A DNA stretch of 48,141 nt from Comamonadaceae bacterium (GTDB lineage Bacteria > Pseudomonadota > Gammaproteobacteria > Burkholderiales > Burkholderiaceae_C), in the NCBI GenBank assembly GCA_008080595.1, contig VIKI01000018.1, forward strand, positions 1 to 48,141, read 5' to 3'. The translations under genes and the position numbers were made by a program. Numbering within the stretch: position 1 is the first letter of the stretch; the number at the start of each line of letters is the position of its first letter. This document shows positions 1-9,015 of this stretch, piece after piece. The notes under the pieces are model-generated. The model had not been told where the DNA came from, ran no database searches, and worked only from the letters and a program-made list of their open reading frames with translations.

Positions 1-1
1 G

Positions 2-175
2 GGCCAGGAGCGCCGGGCGGTGGGAACAACCCCCAAGGGTGCAGCCGCACGCGGCCACAGCGCAGCTCCAAGCCGCCCTGCCCCCGCTCAACCGGCAGCC
101 CCGGCACCTCTGGCTGCCCCCAAACCAGCCGCCAAAGCCAGCGGCAACAGTGATGGGGATTGGGAGACATTTTAA
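2..175 (+). CDS. C-terminal end of a methyl-accepting chemotaxis protein (partial)
   Basis: The gene enters from the left edge and only its last 57 codons are visible. The reading frame starting at base 2 gives an Ala/Pro/Lys-rich tail that ends in GDWETF followed by TAA. Beta-proteobacterial chemoreceptors commonly end with a flexible Ala/Pro-rich linker and a terminal pentapeptide of the xWxxF kind, which tethers the CheR methyltransferase and the CheB methylesterase. The signalling and sensing domains lie outside the window, so the assignment rests only on the tail. The gene converges on the ampG-like gene that follows. Confidence 0.6.
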   Translation, partial: GQERRAVGTTPKGAAARGHSAAPSRPAPAQPAAPAPLAAPKPAAKASGNSDGDWETF

Positions 176-213
176 ACGCCATCAATACAATTGCTTTTAT
201 GCTTGTTGCATAT

Positions 214-1551
214 TCAAGTGCATTTGATAGACCCGTTTTGCCTGGAAGTCAGCCACACCAGAAGCAACACGGGCACTCCCAGTAAAGCCGTCGCCACAAA
301 AAAATTGGCATATCCAAAGGCATCCACATACCGGCCCGAATAACCCGCCAGAAACTTGGGAAACAACAGCATCATTGAGCTGAACAGCGCGTACTGTGTG
401 GCTGAGTAATTCACATTGGTCAAGCCTGATAAGTAGGCAATAAACGCAGCAGAGGCGATGCCGCTGGACAGGTTGTCCGCCGAGATCACAAAAATCAGGC
501 CATTGAGGTCATGGCCACGTGTGCTTAGGGCGGCAAACAGCAGGTTGCTGGCCGCACTCAGTGCCGCACCCAGCATCAGCACACGCATCACACCCAGACG
601 CATGGACAACACGCCGCCGACAAAGGCCCCCAATAGCGTCATGATGACCCCAAACACCTTGGTGACGGCTGCCACCTCATCCTTGCTGTAGCCCATGTCT
701 ACATAAAACGGGTTAGCCATGATGCCCATCACCACGTCACTGATGCGATAGGTTGCAATCAATGCCAGGATCAGCACGGCTTGCCAGCGGTAGCGTTGCA
801 CAAAGTCGGCAAAGGGCTCAACCAATGCGCCACGCAACCAGTCCCAGGCATTTTTGGCTGGCGGCAGGCTGCGATGCAGGGGTTCGCTGGAGAGCAGCAC
901 CGTCAACACGCCCGGCATCATGCTGGCCGCCATGACCAAATAGGCGAAATGCCATGCGCCATGCTGGTAGCCAGCGGTATCGGCCACTTCGGCCCTGGCG
1001 GCCAGCCACAACACACCGGCTCCGGCCCAGATCATGGCCAGTCGGTAGCCGGTTTGGTACGCTGCGGCCAGCGCGGCCTGGCGATCCATGTCGGCAGACT
1101 CAATGCGAAACGCATCCAGTGCAATGTCTTGCGTGGCCGAGCCAAACGCCACCGCCAGAGCACCCCAAACCACCGGCAGCAGGGCCACTTTGGGATCATT
1201 GAACGACATGGCCACCAAACCGATCATGATGGCGATTTGCGACATCAGCAGCCAACTGCGCCTGCGCCCCATGACGCGGGTCAGTACAGGAATGGGCATG
1301 CGATCCACCAACGGAGCCCAGACCCATTTGAACGCATAGGCCAGCCCGACCCAACTCAGATAACCAATGGTGGTGCGGTCGATGCCCGCTTCGCGCAACC
1401 AGAAACTCAAGGTACCCAGCACCAGCAACAAAGGTAAACCTGCAGAAAAACCGAGCGAGAGCATTCGCAAAGAGGCTGGTTCAAGGTAGACCTTGAAAGC
1501 GGTCAGCCAAGGCCGTGAATCGGGCAAAACAGGTGTCGTTGAAATAGTCAT
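214..1551 (-). CDS. ampG: AmpG-type muropeptide permease (MFS)
   Basis: This 445-residue protein is a polytopic inner-membrane transporter of the major facilitator superfamily. Its N-terminus (SLGFSAGLPLLLVLGTLSFWLREAG) and the stretch with SATQDIALDAFRIE near residue 150 are characteristic of AmpG, which imports GlcNAc-anhydroMurNAc peptides released during cell-wall turnover into the cytoplasm for recycling. The start at 1551 (MTIS) is preferred over an in-frame site eight codons upstream because it is the first ATG close to the conserved region. anmK and a mepM-like endopeptidase, also peptidoglycan-turnover genes, lie about 14 kb away in the same window. The gene is transcribed away from the bcs operon, and the two share the 1552-1762 intergenic region. 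Confidence 0.88.
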   Translation of the reverse strand: MTISTTPVLPDSRPWLTAFKVYLEPASLRMLSLGFSAGLPLLLVLGTLSFWLREAGIDRTTIGYLSWVGLAYAFKWVWAPLVDRMPIPVLTRVMGRRRSWLLMSQIAIMIGLVAMSFNDPKVALLPVVWGALAVAFGSATQDIALDAFRIESADMDRQAALAAAYQTGYRLAMIWAGAGVLWLAARAEVADTAGYQHGAWHFAYLVMAASMMPGVLTVLLSSEPLHRSLPPAKNAWDWLRGALVEPFADFVQRYRWQAVLILALIATYRISDVVMGIMANPFYVDMGYSKDEVAAVTKVFGVIMTLLGAFVGGVLSMRLGVMRVLMLGAALSAASNLLFAALSTRGHDLNGLIFVISADNLSSGIASAAFIAYLSGLTNVNYSATQYALFSSMMLLFPKFLAGYSGRYVDAFGYANFFVATALLGVPVLLLVWLTSRQNGSIKCT

Positions 1552-1661
1552 TGAAAGATAATAATCAACTCCCAAGAAGATTTATCGCCATCATTGATTA
1601 AATGAGTTAACCGAATTCGTCAACTTATTCACCAATGCTTGGTTTGATTCGAGCTAATGTT

Positions 1662-1736
1662 GTTACATATCTACCAAATCCGTTACATATCAACTATAGT
1701 TTGCTCCTAAATTCCGCTGGAGTATCCACTGGATAC
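1662..1736 (+). promoter_or_regulatory. Candidate control region of the bcs-like operon
   Basis: Two identical direct repeats, GTTACATATC, start at 1662 and 1682, so their centres are 20 bp apart, about two helical turns. They are followed by a TATAGT hexamer at 1695-1700 and a perfect inverted repeat GTATCC-ACT-GGATAC at 1722-1736. The first bcs gene starts at 1763. The spacing suggests tandem binding of a regulator on one face of the helix close to a promoter. No convincing -35 element pairs with TATAGT, and the regulator is unknown. Confidence 0.4.
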
Positions 1737-1762
1737 CGCCATCTGACTGACCAATCACTGCC

Positions 1763-2236
1763 ATGACCCACAGCACATTCCAAACATATTTTCGTCAACA
1801 TCAGGTTCCACCCCAGTGGCTATCGGTGCTTCGTGCCATGGCTTTGGTGCTTGAGGACTCTCTGGAGCCCGAGGACTTGAAAGGTATTTTTTTCAAAATT
1901 GGAGAGCAAATGGCACAGTCCATTGAAGCCCAATTTGCCGACATCGAAACTCTGGACGACCTTGCCACCCAGATCAATGCCCACTGGGACACCATGCATT
2001 GGGGTTGGGTCTCGCTGCGCGAACTCGATGATGCCATTGGCATTGAGCACCATGCCGCACCACTGGCCGAAGCTTTTGGTGACGCGGCTCTGCCGTGGTC
2101 AGTGGGCTTGCTTGAGGGGTTTTACCAGACAGTTTTTAAAGTGCTGGGTGCCGGTGACTCCATGCGGATTGAAACCGTGCAAGAGCAAGTGTCAGACATG
2201 TTGATCCCTCTGCGCTTTGGTCAACCCCACGCTTGA
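1763..2236 (+). CDS. bcsD: Cellulose synthase subunit D homologue
   Basis: The 157-residue product matches the size and appearance of BcsD/AxCeSD (about 156 residues), a periplasmic octameric ring protein that in Komagataeibacter helps crystallise cellulose strands leaving the synthase. Visible family-like segments are the N-terminal TYFRQHQVPPQW, the acidic centre and the C-terminal WSVGLLEGFYQTVFKVLGA. As in other BcsD proteins there is no signal peptide. It is the first gene of the operon and is followed after 10 bp by the bcsP-like gene. The recognition is by overall pattern rather than by a catalytic motif. Confidence 0.75.
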   Translation: MTHSTFQTYFRQHQVPPQWLSVLRAMALVLEDSLEPEDLKGIFFKIGEQMAQSIEAQFADIETLDDLATQINAHWDTMHWGWVSLRELDDAIGIEHHAAPLAEAFGDAALPWSVGLLEGFYQTVFKVLGAGDSMRIETVQEQVSDMLIPLRFGQPHA

Positions 2237-2246
2237 TGCCAAGATC

Positions 2247-3071
2247 ATGATCAAATCCCAAGACAAGTTGGCACCGATTTTCAGATCACTGCATCCCGAC
2301 GAATCCGTGATGACCAAGGCGGTCAGCGCCAGCGCACAAGAAGCTGCCGAGAAATGGCCTTTGTTCAGAGTCTTGGCACCCAGAAAAACCATGAGCACAC
2401 CGGCTTTGTCTGAAGTTGACAAGCAAAACCGGCTGAGCCCCCATTCTGAACGCTTGATGCCCCAGCCATCAACCCTGGCTGTCGTCAGCCTGGGTGAGAA
2501 GCTGGCTGATGGACTGACCAAAATGACTGGTCGCAATAAACCGCTGAACCGCCAGCCCAAACGGGCAGCCCAAGTCGCCGAACAAGCCACCACAGCACAG
2601 GCCAAGCCAAGCGCCAAACCGACCACGCCTGAGCGGCATGCGCAGCAGGTTAGCGAGAAGCTCGCGGCATCATTGTCTGAATTCGCAAATGAACACAAAG
2701 CCCAGCCAGCCCCAGTCACCGAGACACCTGCAGTTTTGGCAGCGGCACATGGCCCTACGGCCAGCGTGACGCCTTCAAGAGCGGTTCTTCCTCCACAAGC
2801 CACCAGAAAATCGCCTGCACCGACCAAAGCCCCCAAAGAAGCTGTCAGTGAACCAGTCCTCCACAAAGCGCCCGTTCAACCAATTGCCGCTGCGCACAAA
2901 ACACCCGAGCCAGCAGCCCCGATCCAACAACCGCAAACGACAGGTTCGATCAAATCCTTGTTCAACAAACTTCAAAATCCGGTCAATGCATCCCCCCTAC
3001 CCGAAGCAGCGACTGAGGCCACAGCCACAGTTAAAGCCCCGGCTTTTTTAAATCGGTTGTTTAAAAAATGA
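2247..3071 (+). CDS. BcsP-like proline/alanine-rich cellulose biosynthesis protein
   Basis: The product has about 274 residues and is mostly low complexity, rich in Pro, Ala, Lys and Thr. It has short conserved-looking ends: a segment with EKWPLFRVLAP near residues 35-45, SIKSLFNKL, and a C-terminal FLNRLFKK. BcsP proteins of type I bcs operons are accessory proteins of this kind, with a short N-terminal helix, a variable Pro-rich middle and LF-R-L motifs. The ATG at 2247 is the first ATG after the bcsD stop; a TTG at 2217 would overlap bcsD. The last codons overlap the start of bcsQ in an ATGA. Its function is inferred from position and composition. Confidence 0.55.
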   Translation: MIKSQDKLAPIFRSLHPDESVMTKAVSASAQEAAEKWPLFRVLAPRKTMSTPALSEVDKQNRLSPHSERLMPQPSTLAVVSLGEKLADGLTKMTGRNKPLNRQPKRAAQVAEQATTAQAKPSAKPTTPERHAQQVSEKLAASLSEFANEHKAQPAPVTETPAVLAAAHGPTASVTPSRAVLPPQATRKSPAPTKAPKEAVSEPVLHKAPVQPIAAAHKTPEPAAPIQQPQTTGSIKSLFNKLQNPVNASPLPEAATEATATVKAPAFLNRLFKK

Positions 3072-3832
3072 GTGTCATTGGTGTCGTTTCTATGAAGGGT
3101 GGAGTGGGCAAAACATCCACCACCGCCAACCTTGCCGCCGCCCTGGGTAGCCAGTTGGGTGATGAACGGGTGTACACGGTGGACCTAGACCCGCAAAATG
3201 CGTTGCACTGGCACTTTGGCTTGTTTGATCAAGTTGACTCCGGCGTGTGTGAAATGTCTTTGCAAGGGGACAACTGGCGCCAAGCCATGCTCAAGAGCGA
3301 CTACAACCTGCGCTGCCTGCCTTACGGGAACGTTACGGAATCCAATCGGGAAGCCTTTGAAGACCTGTTAAGCCAATCGAATCACTGGGTGGCCGACCAG
3401 CTCCAGGTCGCCAAACTGACAGGCGACCTGATGGTCGTCATCGATTCACCACCCGGGCCCTCGGTTTACCTGAAACAGGTATGCGAGTGTGCGGATTTGC
3501 TTCTGATTGTGCTGCTGGCAGATGCCGGGTCCTACGCCACCATTCCAGAAATGGAAACATGGCTTGATGAGTACACCACCAAAAGACCCGATTTGAAGGT
3601 GTATTACGTCCTGAATCAGATCGACCGCAGCGAAGCACTCAACCGCGATACCGCCGCTTTTTTGCATCGCCAACTCAAACCACGACTCTGCCCTATTGAC
3701 CTTCATAATGACGAAGCCGTTGCTGAAGCCCTGGCTTTTCAGCAACCCGTTGTCAGCTATGAGCCCAACAGTCAAGCCAGCCATGATTTCGCCCGCTTGG
3801 CCAAGTGGGCCATCAGTACGCTGAACAAATGA
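3068..3832 (+). CDS. bcsQ: BcsQ, MinD/ParA-like ATPase of cellulose biosynthesis (first copy)
   Basis: The 254-residue protein is a deviant Walker A P-loop ATPase with KGGVGKTS at about residues 10-17, VDLDPQNAL near 38-46 and DSPPGPS near 124-130. The late motif NDEAVAEALAFQQPVVSYEP corresponds to the HRDEAMAECLAAKQPV region of E. coli BcsQ. BcsQ proteins bind the inner membrane with BcsR and are needed for polar localisation and assembly of the cellulose synthase. The gene is joined to both neighbours by ATGA overlaps (start 3068, stop 3832), pointing to translational coupling. A second bcsQ lies downstream at 8266. Confidence 0.85.
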   Translation: MSVIGVVSMKGGVGKTSTTANLAAALGSQLGDERVYTVDLDPQNALHWHFGLFDQVDSGVCEMSLQGDNWRQAMLKSDYNLRCLPYGNVTESNREAFEDLLSQSNHWVADQLQVAKLTGDLMVVIDSPPGPSVYLKQVCECADLLLIVLLADAGSYATIPEMETWLDEYTTKRPDLKVYYVLNQIDRSEALNRDTAAFLHRQLKPRLCPIDLHNDEAVAEALAFQQPVVSYEPNSQASHDFARLAKWAISTLNK

Positions 3833-5934
3833 CACCGCTGCGGCTACTCTCACTTTGGCGTGAACGCTGGGGCAAGGAACTTCCTGAAAATCGGATGCAC
3901 CCTTATCAAAAGGGCGGTTTCGGCGCTTGGGGAGAGCGCACCAGTGAATCCATTGCAGGCTCCATACCTGTCCTGGGTTTGTTCGCAGTCATGTCGTTTG
4001 CTATTCTGAGCTTGATTTTGCTTGGTGTGACGTTTTCCTTGACCGACCAGTACGTGCTGTCGGCATTTGTATTGATCGCCACCCTTTCGATCAGACGCTA
4101 CCAGGGCATGATCCCTACCCTGGTGTTAATGGGTTTCGCCATTATCACCACCACACGCTACCTTTACTGGCGTTTTGATAGCACCTTGGATCCAGCGTTT
4201 CAACTGGATTTTTTCATTGCTTTATTGGTATGGTTTATCGAACTGTATGGGGTTTGTCTTTTTTCAGTGGTCGTACTCAATGGCCTATGGCCGATCAAGC
4301 AAATAACCAAGTCGCTACCAGAAGATACGGCAACTTGGCCTAAAGTCGCAGTATTTATCTGTGCTGCCGACCATTCTGAAGATGACATCCTGCGCAGTTT
4401 GTCTGCACTGAAGCTCACTGACTGGCCATTGACCAAACTGAGCCTGACCGTGGTGGACAACGAAGAGCGTGTTGGCCTGCTGCACAAGCTGACAGCCATG
4501 AATGTCAGTTATTTGCCACCGCCCATCACTGCTGACGAAAAATTTACCCAGAGGCTAAACCGGGCCATGACCGATGCCGACTCTGAATTGGCCGTTATTT
4601 TGAGCGCAGGCCAAATGCCTGCACCCGATTTTTTAAAAGAAAGCTCGGGATGGTTTGTCGTAGATAGCAGCTTGGGTCTGGTTGCTACTCCAAATCATTT
4701 TTTGCTTCCTGAACCAAATTCTCAATTGCTTGATCGACTTGCGGGACAACCGCATCCTGCAGAAGTCATGATCACTCGTGTTTCCCATTTTTTGAAAGTA
4801 GGTGGTGTTCCGATTGATGCCATGTCGGCTCAAAACCATATTGCCCAAAAACTGCACAATTTTGGATTTGGGCATGCGTATTGGCTTCAAGACGTAGAGA
4901 CGGCTTATCGGATTCACCAACCTCTTGCCAGAAAAGCCTTGGGGCTGAGAATGTGGGTTGCGCGTGCATGCGAAGTTTTGGACTTTTACCAACCCATTTT
5001 GCGGTATACGCTACTCACACTACCATTGCTTTATTTGCTGGCAGATTGGCAACCCATGGATGCCCCCCTTGAGCTGTGGATCGCCTATGCCACCCCCCAT
5101 TTGGTTCAGGCCTATGCATTATTCAGCCGTACCAATTCAGCCTTTCGTTGGCCACTCTGGCTGGAGCTGCGTGAAGGCATATTTGCCACCTACATGCTGA
5201 TTCTGACTTTCTTCACCGCTGTCTGGACTTGGCTTCGCAACCGGAAATCGCCCTATGCCGATACCCTATCATCGAGTGAACTCAAAGAGCTTCGTTTAAG
5301 CCGACTCGATGGCTTGCTGCTCGGGCTTCATGGCATGGCGCTGGCCGAAGGCTTGCTCATGCTGCTGCAAGCCGATCAGGCCCTACTGCCGAGCATCAGC
5401 TTCTACATGGCATGGTCAGGCATTGTGCTGTTGTTGCTGGTTGCCAAATTTGCCGTCTACCAAGAAGCTGCCGAAGTGGCCCGGCAAAAAGCGCGGCTGA
5501 GCGCGATGCCGGGAATGATCCGCTTACCCAACAACCGCACCATGACGTGCCAGACCCAAAACTTTCCACAACTTGAACTGGTGTTAGATTGTTCGACAAC
5601 ACCAAGTGTGAAGAGCGGTCAACGCCTCAAGCTGTCGATTTTTCACGCCCTGGATGAACTTGCCGTGGATGTCACAGTCGTCCTGAGCGCAGCCACTTCC
5701 TTGACGGTCAAGGTAGACCCCGCTTGGCAAGGGCCCTACCGCCGGTTCAGCCAGGCCGTGTTTGCGCGTGGCCCCGATTGGCCAGACTGGTTACCCAACC
5801 AACATGTCGACAAGATCATTCCGCAATGGCTGGTTCTTGTGTGTTCCTGGCCCTTGAACTTAGTGGCCAAATGGTTGCACCGGTTATCCAAAAAACCAAG
5901 CACACAGGCTGTCAGCAGCCCTCCCACGAAATGA
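3829..5934 (+). CDS. BcsA-like membrane protein with degenerate glycosyltransferase and PilZ regions
   Basis: The 701-residue protein has the BcsA plan: four N-terminal membrane segments (about residues 43-66, 72-88, 94-110, 125-150) with the family motif RYLYWR at 110-115, a cytoplasmic region of about 155-380, then four to five membrane segments and a C-terminal soluble part. Motifs needed for catalysis are not recognisable. DDG reads VDN at 209-211, the DxD site reads LSAGQM near 259, the FFCGS block is absent, TED is replaced by SAQ near 333, and QxxRW is not found. In the PilZ part the RxxxR arginine pair and the glycine of DxSxxG are lost (RLSAM, DCSTTP). The gene starts in an ATGA overlap with bcsQ. 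It is probably a non-catalytic paralogue retained as a partner of BcsB. Confidence 0.75.
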   Translation: MTPLRLLSLWRERWGKELPENRMHPYQKGGFGAWGERTSESIAGSIPVLGLFAVMSFAILSLILLGVTFSLTDQYVLSAFVLIATLSIRRYQGMIPTLVLMGFAIITTTRYLYWRFDSTLDPAFQLDFFIALLVWFIELYGVCLFSVVVLNGLWPIKQITKSLPEDTATWPKVAVFICAADHSEDDILRSLSALKLTDWPLTKLSLTVVDNEERVGLLHKLTAMNVSYLPPPITADEKFTQRLNRAMTDADSELAVILSAGQMPAPDFLKESSGWFVVDSSLGLVATPNHFLLPEPNSQLLDRLAGQPHPAEVMITRVSHFLKVGGVPIDAMSAQNHIAQKLHNFGFGHAYWLQDVETAYRIHQPLARKALGLRMWVARACEVLDFYQPILRYTLLTLPLLYLLADWQPMDAPLELWIAYATPHLVQAYALFSRTNSAFRWPLWLELREGIFATYMLILTFFTAVWTWLRNRKSPYADTLSSSELKELRLSRLDGLLLGLHGMALAEGLLMLLQADQALLPSISFYMAWSGIVLLLLVAKFAVYQEAAEVARQKARLSAMPGMIRLPNNRTMTCQTQNFPQLELVLDCSTTPSVKSGQRLKLSIFHALDELAVDVTVVLSAATSLTVKVDPAWQGPYRRFSQAVFARGPDWPDWLPNQHVDKIIPQWLVLVCSWPLNLVAKWLHRLSKKPSTQAVSSPPTK

Positions 5935-8246
5935 AAGTACCCAACATGACATCACCATTTGAAATTTCTCCAGTCCGTCAACTCACTCTTGGATTTACCG
6001 CGCTGGCCGTGGCAATTTCGTGCTCACTTTTCAGCTCACCGGTGATGGCCAAGGCCAAAACCAGCAAGTCAAAGGCAGTCATCGAAGAGGTGATTGAGAC
6101 TAGCCCTGCAACCGCACCCAAACAAAGAGTGGTCTCTCTGAGTTTCAAACAACTGGGTGCTTGGTCTGCCGTTAACCTGAAAGGGGCTGACGGATCGAGA
6201 ACGCTGAATTTTTCTGTCAGATCCGATGAAATGGTGGTGGGTGCCAAGCTGAAGTTGCTATACGACTATTCACCCGCATTGATCCCTGAATTGAGCCACT
6301 TAAGAATTCTCCTCAATGAACGTGTAGCTGCGGTAGAAGGCTTGCCCCAAGGCAAAAACCTGGGTAATTCACGTGAGATTGATCTTGATCCCCGGCAAAT
6401 GACCGATGTGAATTTTTTACGTTTTAATCTGATTGGTCATTACACCCGCCAATGCGAGGATCCATTCCATTCGTCGCTATGGCTCACCTTGAGTGACCTG
6501 GGCCGTCTGGAACTGACGCTGGCCCCCAAATCAATGGTCAATGACCTGAAGTTCCTACCTGCCCCATTTTTCGACAAACGTGACGATGCCACGTTGAAAT
6601 TGCCCTTTGTCTTTTCCAACACGCCAACGGCTGGCACCGTCAAGGCGGCAGGTATTGTGGCTTCATGGTTCAGCATTCAAGCCGGCAATCGAGGTGCACA
6701 GTTTCCAGTGTCCCAAAATACCCTGCCTGATGGCAATGCCGTGGTTTTTCTTCAAGGCAGTGAAAAAATCCCTGGTGTTGAAAGCCCAACCGGCCCGACC
6801 CTGAGTATCAGCAACCATCCGACCAACCCGTTGGCCAAGTTGCTGGTGGTCACCGGCAGCAATGACGACGAAATCTTGCGCTCGGCACGTGCCCTTGCCT
6901 TGATCAGCAGCACCCTGGCAGGGCCATCGTTGACCATCACCAAAGAAACTGAAACCACCCCACGCAAGCCCTACGATGCCCCCGCTTGGATACCCTCGGA
7001 TCGTCCGGTGCGTTTTGGTGAAATTGCCCGCCCGGAAGAGCTCCGTGCTCAGGGTTGGTATCCAGAAATTATTCGAGTCAATTACCGCGTGTCGCCCGAC
7101 ATTTTCACGTGGAGAACACCTGGGGTGCCGCTGAACCTGAAATACCGGTATACCCGCCTGCCTGAACACAAGGCATCCAGCCTGAATGTCGGTCTGAACA
7201 ATGACTTTATCCATGCCTTACCGCTGAATTACCCCTACAAAAACCCCGATGAAATCAACCGGCTCAATCTTGCTGGCAGTAACAATGTCTCCAAGCGATC
7301 TGATTTGTTGTTTATTCCACCCTATGCGGTTGGTGGTCGTGACCAATTGCAACTGGGCTACTACTTTGACATTTTGAAACACGGCGAATGTCAAAACATG
7401 CCACCCGAGAATTTGGTGGGAGCGATTGACCCTGAATCCACTCTGGATTTCAGCGCTTTCCCACACTATGTGGCACTGCCCAATCTGGCTTATTTTTCCA
7501 ATATTGGATTTCCCTTCACCCGTTTGGCTGACCTGTCAGAAACTGCAGTGGTTATGCCAGACCGCCCTAACAGCCATGAACTTGGCATGTACCTGACCTT
7601 GATGGGGCGCATGGGCGAAGCCACTGGCTACCCGGTCTTGAACCATGCGCTGACCACCGCTGCGGATATTGAAAAAATGGCGGATCGGGATGTCCTGGTG
7701 ATTGGTTCTGCCAACAGCCAACCGCTCCTGAGCAAATGGGCTGACAAATTGCCAGTGGTGCAAATCAATGGCGAACGACATGTCCGTGAGCCAGAGGTCA
7801 CATGGAAACCCATCTACCGCTGGGAACAACAAGACAATCAATTTACCCCCTTGCCCAAAGGCGATTTGAATTTATCCAACAGTGGTGACCTTACCACCCT
7901 GATGGCCTTTGAGTCCCCCATGAAAGCTCAACGCAGTGTGGTCATGGTTCACTCAGACCGCTCTCCTGATTTGCAAAAAATCACGGATGTACTGACCAAC
8001 ATCGAACGCATCAGCACCATCAAAGGTGATTTGGTGGTATTTAATGAGAAAGACGTCAACCACACCAAAGTCAGTGCGACTTACTATGTGGGGGCTTTGC
8101 CATTCATGAACAAATTGCAATGGCTGTTTGCAGATCATCCTCTCTGGGTGGGGGGGCTCGTCGTGCTCGTTTGCTTGCTATTGGCTGTTTCTGCTTACCG
8201 CCCCTTGCGCAAGTTGCTCAGCCGTCCGGCCAAAGTGAAACTCTAA
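5931..8246 (+). CDS. bcsB: BcsB, periplasmic/membrane-anchored cellulose synthase subunit
   Basis: The 771-residue product has an N-terminal hydrophobic export segment (about residues 15-40), a long periplasmic region and one C-terminal membrane helix (HPLWVGGLVVLVCLLLAVS) followed by a short basic tail, the standard BcsB topology. Family-like segments include the jelly-roll regions, NHPTNPLAKLLVVTGSNDDEI and the DRDVLVIGS region. BcsB contacts BcsA through its tail anchor and guides the emerging glucan through the periplasm. The start at 5931 forms an ATGA overlap with the bcsA-like stop; an ATG at 5946 is also possible. In contrast to its BcsA-like partner it looks intact. Confidence 0.85.
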   Translation: MKVPNMTSPFEISPVRQLTLGFTALAVAISCSLFSSPVMAKAKTSKSKAVIEEVIETSPATAPKQRVVSLSFKQLGAWSAVNLKGADGSRTLNFSVRSDEMVVGAKLKLLYDYSPALIPELSHLRILLNERVAAVEGLPQGKNLGNSREIDLDPRQMTDVNFLRFNLIGHYTRQCEDPFHSSLWLTLSDLGRLELTLAPKSMVNDLKFLPAPFFDKRDDATLKLPFVFSNTPTAGTVKAAGIVASWFSIQAGNRGAQFPVSQNTLPDGNAVVFLQGSEKIPGVESPTGPTLSISNHPTNPLAKLLVVTGSNDDEILRSARALALISSTLAGPSLTITKETETTPRKPYDAPAWIPSDRPVRFGEIARPEELRAQGWYPEIIRVNYRVSPDIFTWRTPGVPLNLKYRYTRLPEHKASSLNVGLNNDFIHALPLNYPYKNPDEINRLNLAGSNNVSKRSDLLFIPPYAVGGRDQLQLGYYFDILKHGECQNMPPENLVGAIDPESTLDFSAFPHYVALPNLAYFSNIGFPFTRLADLSETAVVMPDRPNSHELGMYLTLMGRMGEATGYPVLNHALTTAADIEKMADRDVLVIGSANSQPLLSKWADKLPVVQINGERHVREPEVTWKPIYRWEQQDNQFTPLPKGDLNLSNSGDLTTLMAFESPMKAQRSVVMVHSDRSPDLQKITDVLTNIERISTIKGDLVVFNEKDVNHTKVSATYYVGALPFMNKLQWLFADHPLWVGGLVVLVCLLLAVSAYRPLRKLLSRPAKVKL

Positions 8247-8265
8247 GTTGCGATTGCGATCTACT

Positions 8266-9015
8266 ATGCATGTCATTGCTTTCATTTCCGGCAAGGGTGG
8301 TGTGGGTAAAACCACCATGGCAGCCAACGTGGCGGTGGCGCTGGCCCAACGTCAAAAACGTGTTTTATTGATTGATCTGGATCCGCAAAATGCCCAGCGT
8401 TTTCATTTGGGAATGGATCCAGAGGAAATCGCAGGCTTGGTGCGCGAAGGCATCAAACTCACCTCGATCTTTGAGAGCCCTTTTGGTGTCAGCTTCATCC
8501 CGTTTGGGCGCGTCAGCGAACCTGAGCTGGAAGAGTTCGAGTCACAGCTTAAATTCAATCCGCATTGGCTGGATCAAGGCCTGCGCTCACTCGGCGCGGA
8601 TATTTTTGACTATGTGGTGCTTGACACACCACCGGGGCCGTCGGTTTTTTTGCGCCAAGCACTTGAAGCCGCCAACAAAGCCATGGTGGTGTTGCTGGCG
8701 GATGCCGCATCGTTTGCCACCATTGACAAGATATCCTCACTGGTTGAGCAATACACCGCTGATCGCAGTGACTTTGCTGGCGCGTACCTGTTGATCAATC
8801 AAATGCCGCTCAATGGCAAATTGGGGCATCAAGTCCGAACAGCGTTGTACGCCAACTATGCAGACCATCTGGTGCCCGCCTCGGTTCACCGCGATGCACG
8901 GGTCTCACAGGCACTGGCCTTTGAGCGACCGGTACTCCAGTACGAGCCCGGCTGCAAAGCCAGCCTAGACATCCAATATGTAGCCGAATGGCTACTCAAC
9001 AGCACCGAGACATGA
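8266..9015 (+). CDS. Second BcsQ-type MinD/ParA ATPase
   Basis: The 249-residue protein carries a deviant Walker A (SGKGGVGKTT at about 8-17), LIDLDPQNAQ, DTPPGPS and the BcsQ-like late motif HRDARVSQALAFERPVLQYEP. It is clearly related to the first BcsQ of the operon but diverged along its length. The ATG at 8266 is preferred to an upstream in-frame TTG at 8248. Its stop overlaps the GH18 start in an ATGA. Two BcsQ-like ATPases could form a heterodimer or serve two membrane partners; this is inference. Confidence 0.75.
   Translation: MHVIAFISGKGGVGKTTMAANVAVALAQRQKRVLLIDLDPQNAQRFHLGMDPEEIAGLVREGIKLTSIFESPFGVSFIPFGRVSEPELEEFESQLKFNPHWLDQGLRSLGADIFDYVVLDTPPGPSVFLRQALEAANKAMVVLLADAASFATIDKISSLVEQYTADRSDFAGAYLLINQMPLNGKLGHQVRTALYANYADHLVPASVHRDARVSQALAFERPVLQYEPGCKASLDIQYVAEWLLNSTET

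Noticed and set aside
781-1437. Long plus-strand open frame opposite ampG
   Set aside because: It is antisense to a well-supported transporter, with His/Gln-rich composition and no recognisable domain.
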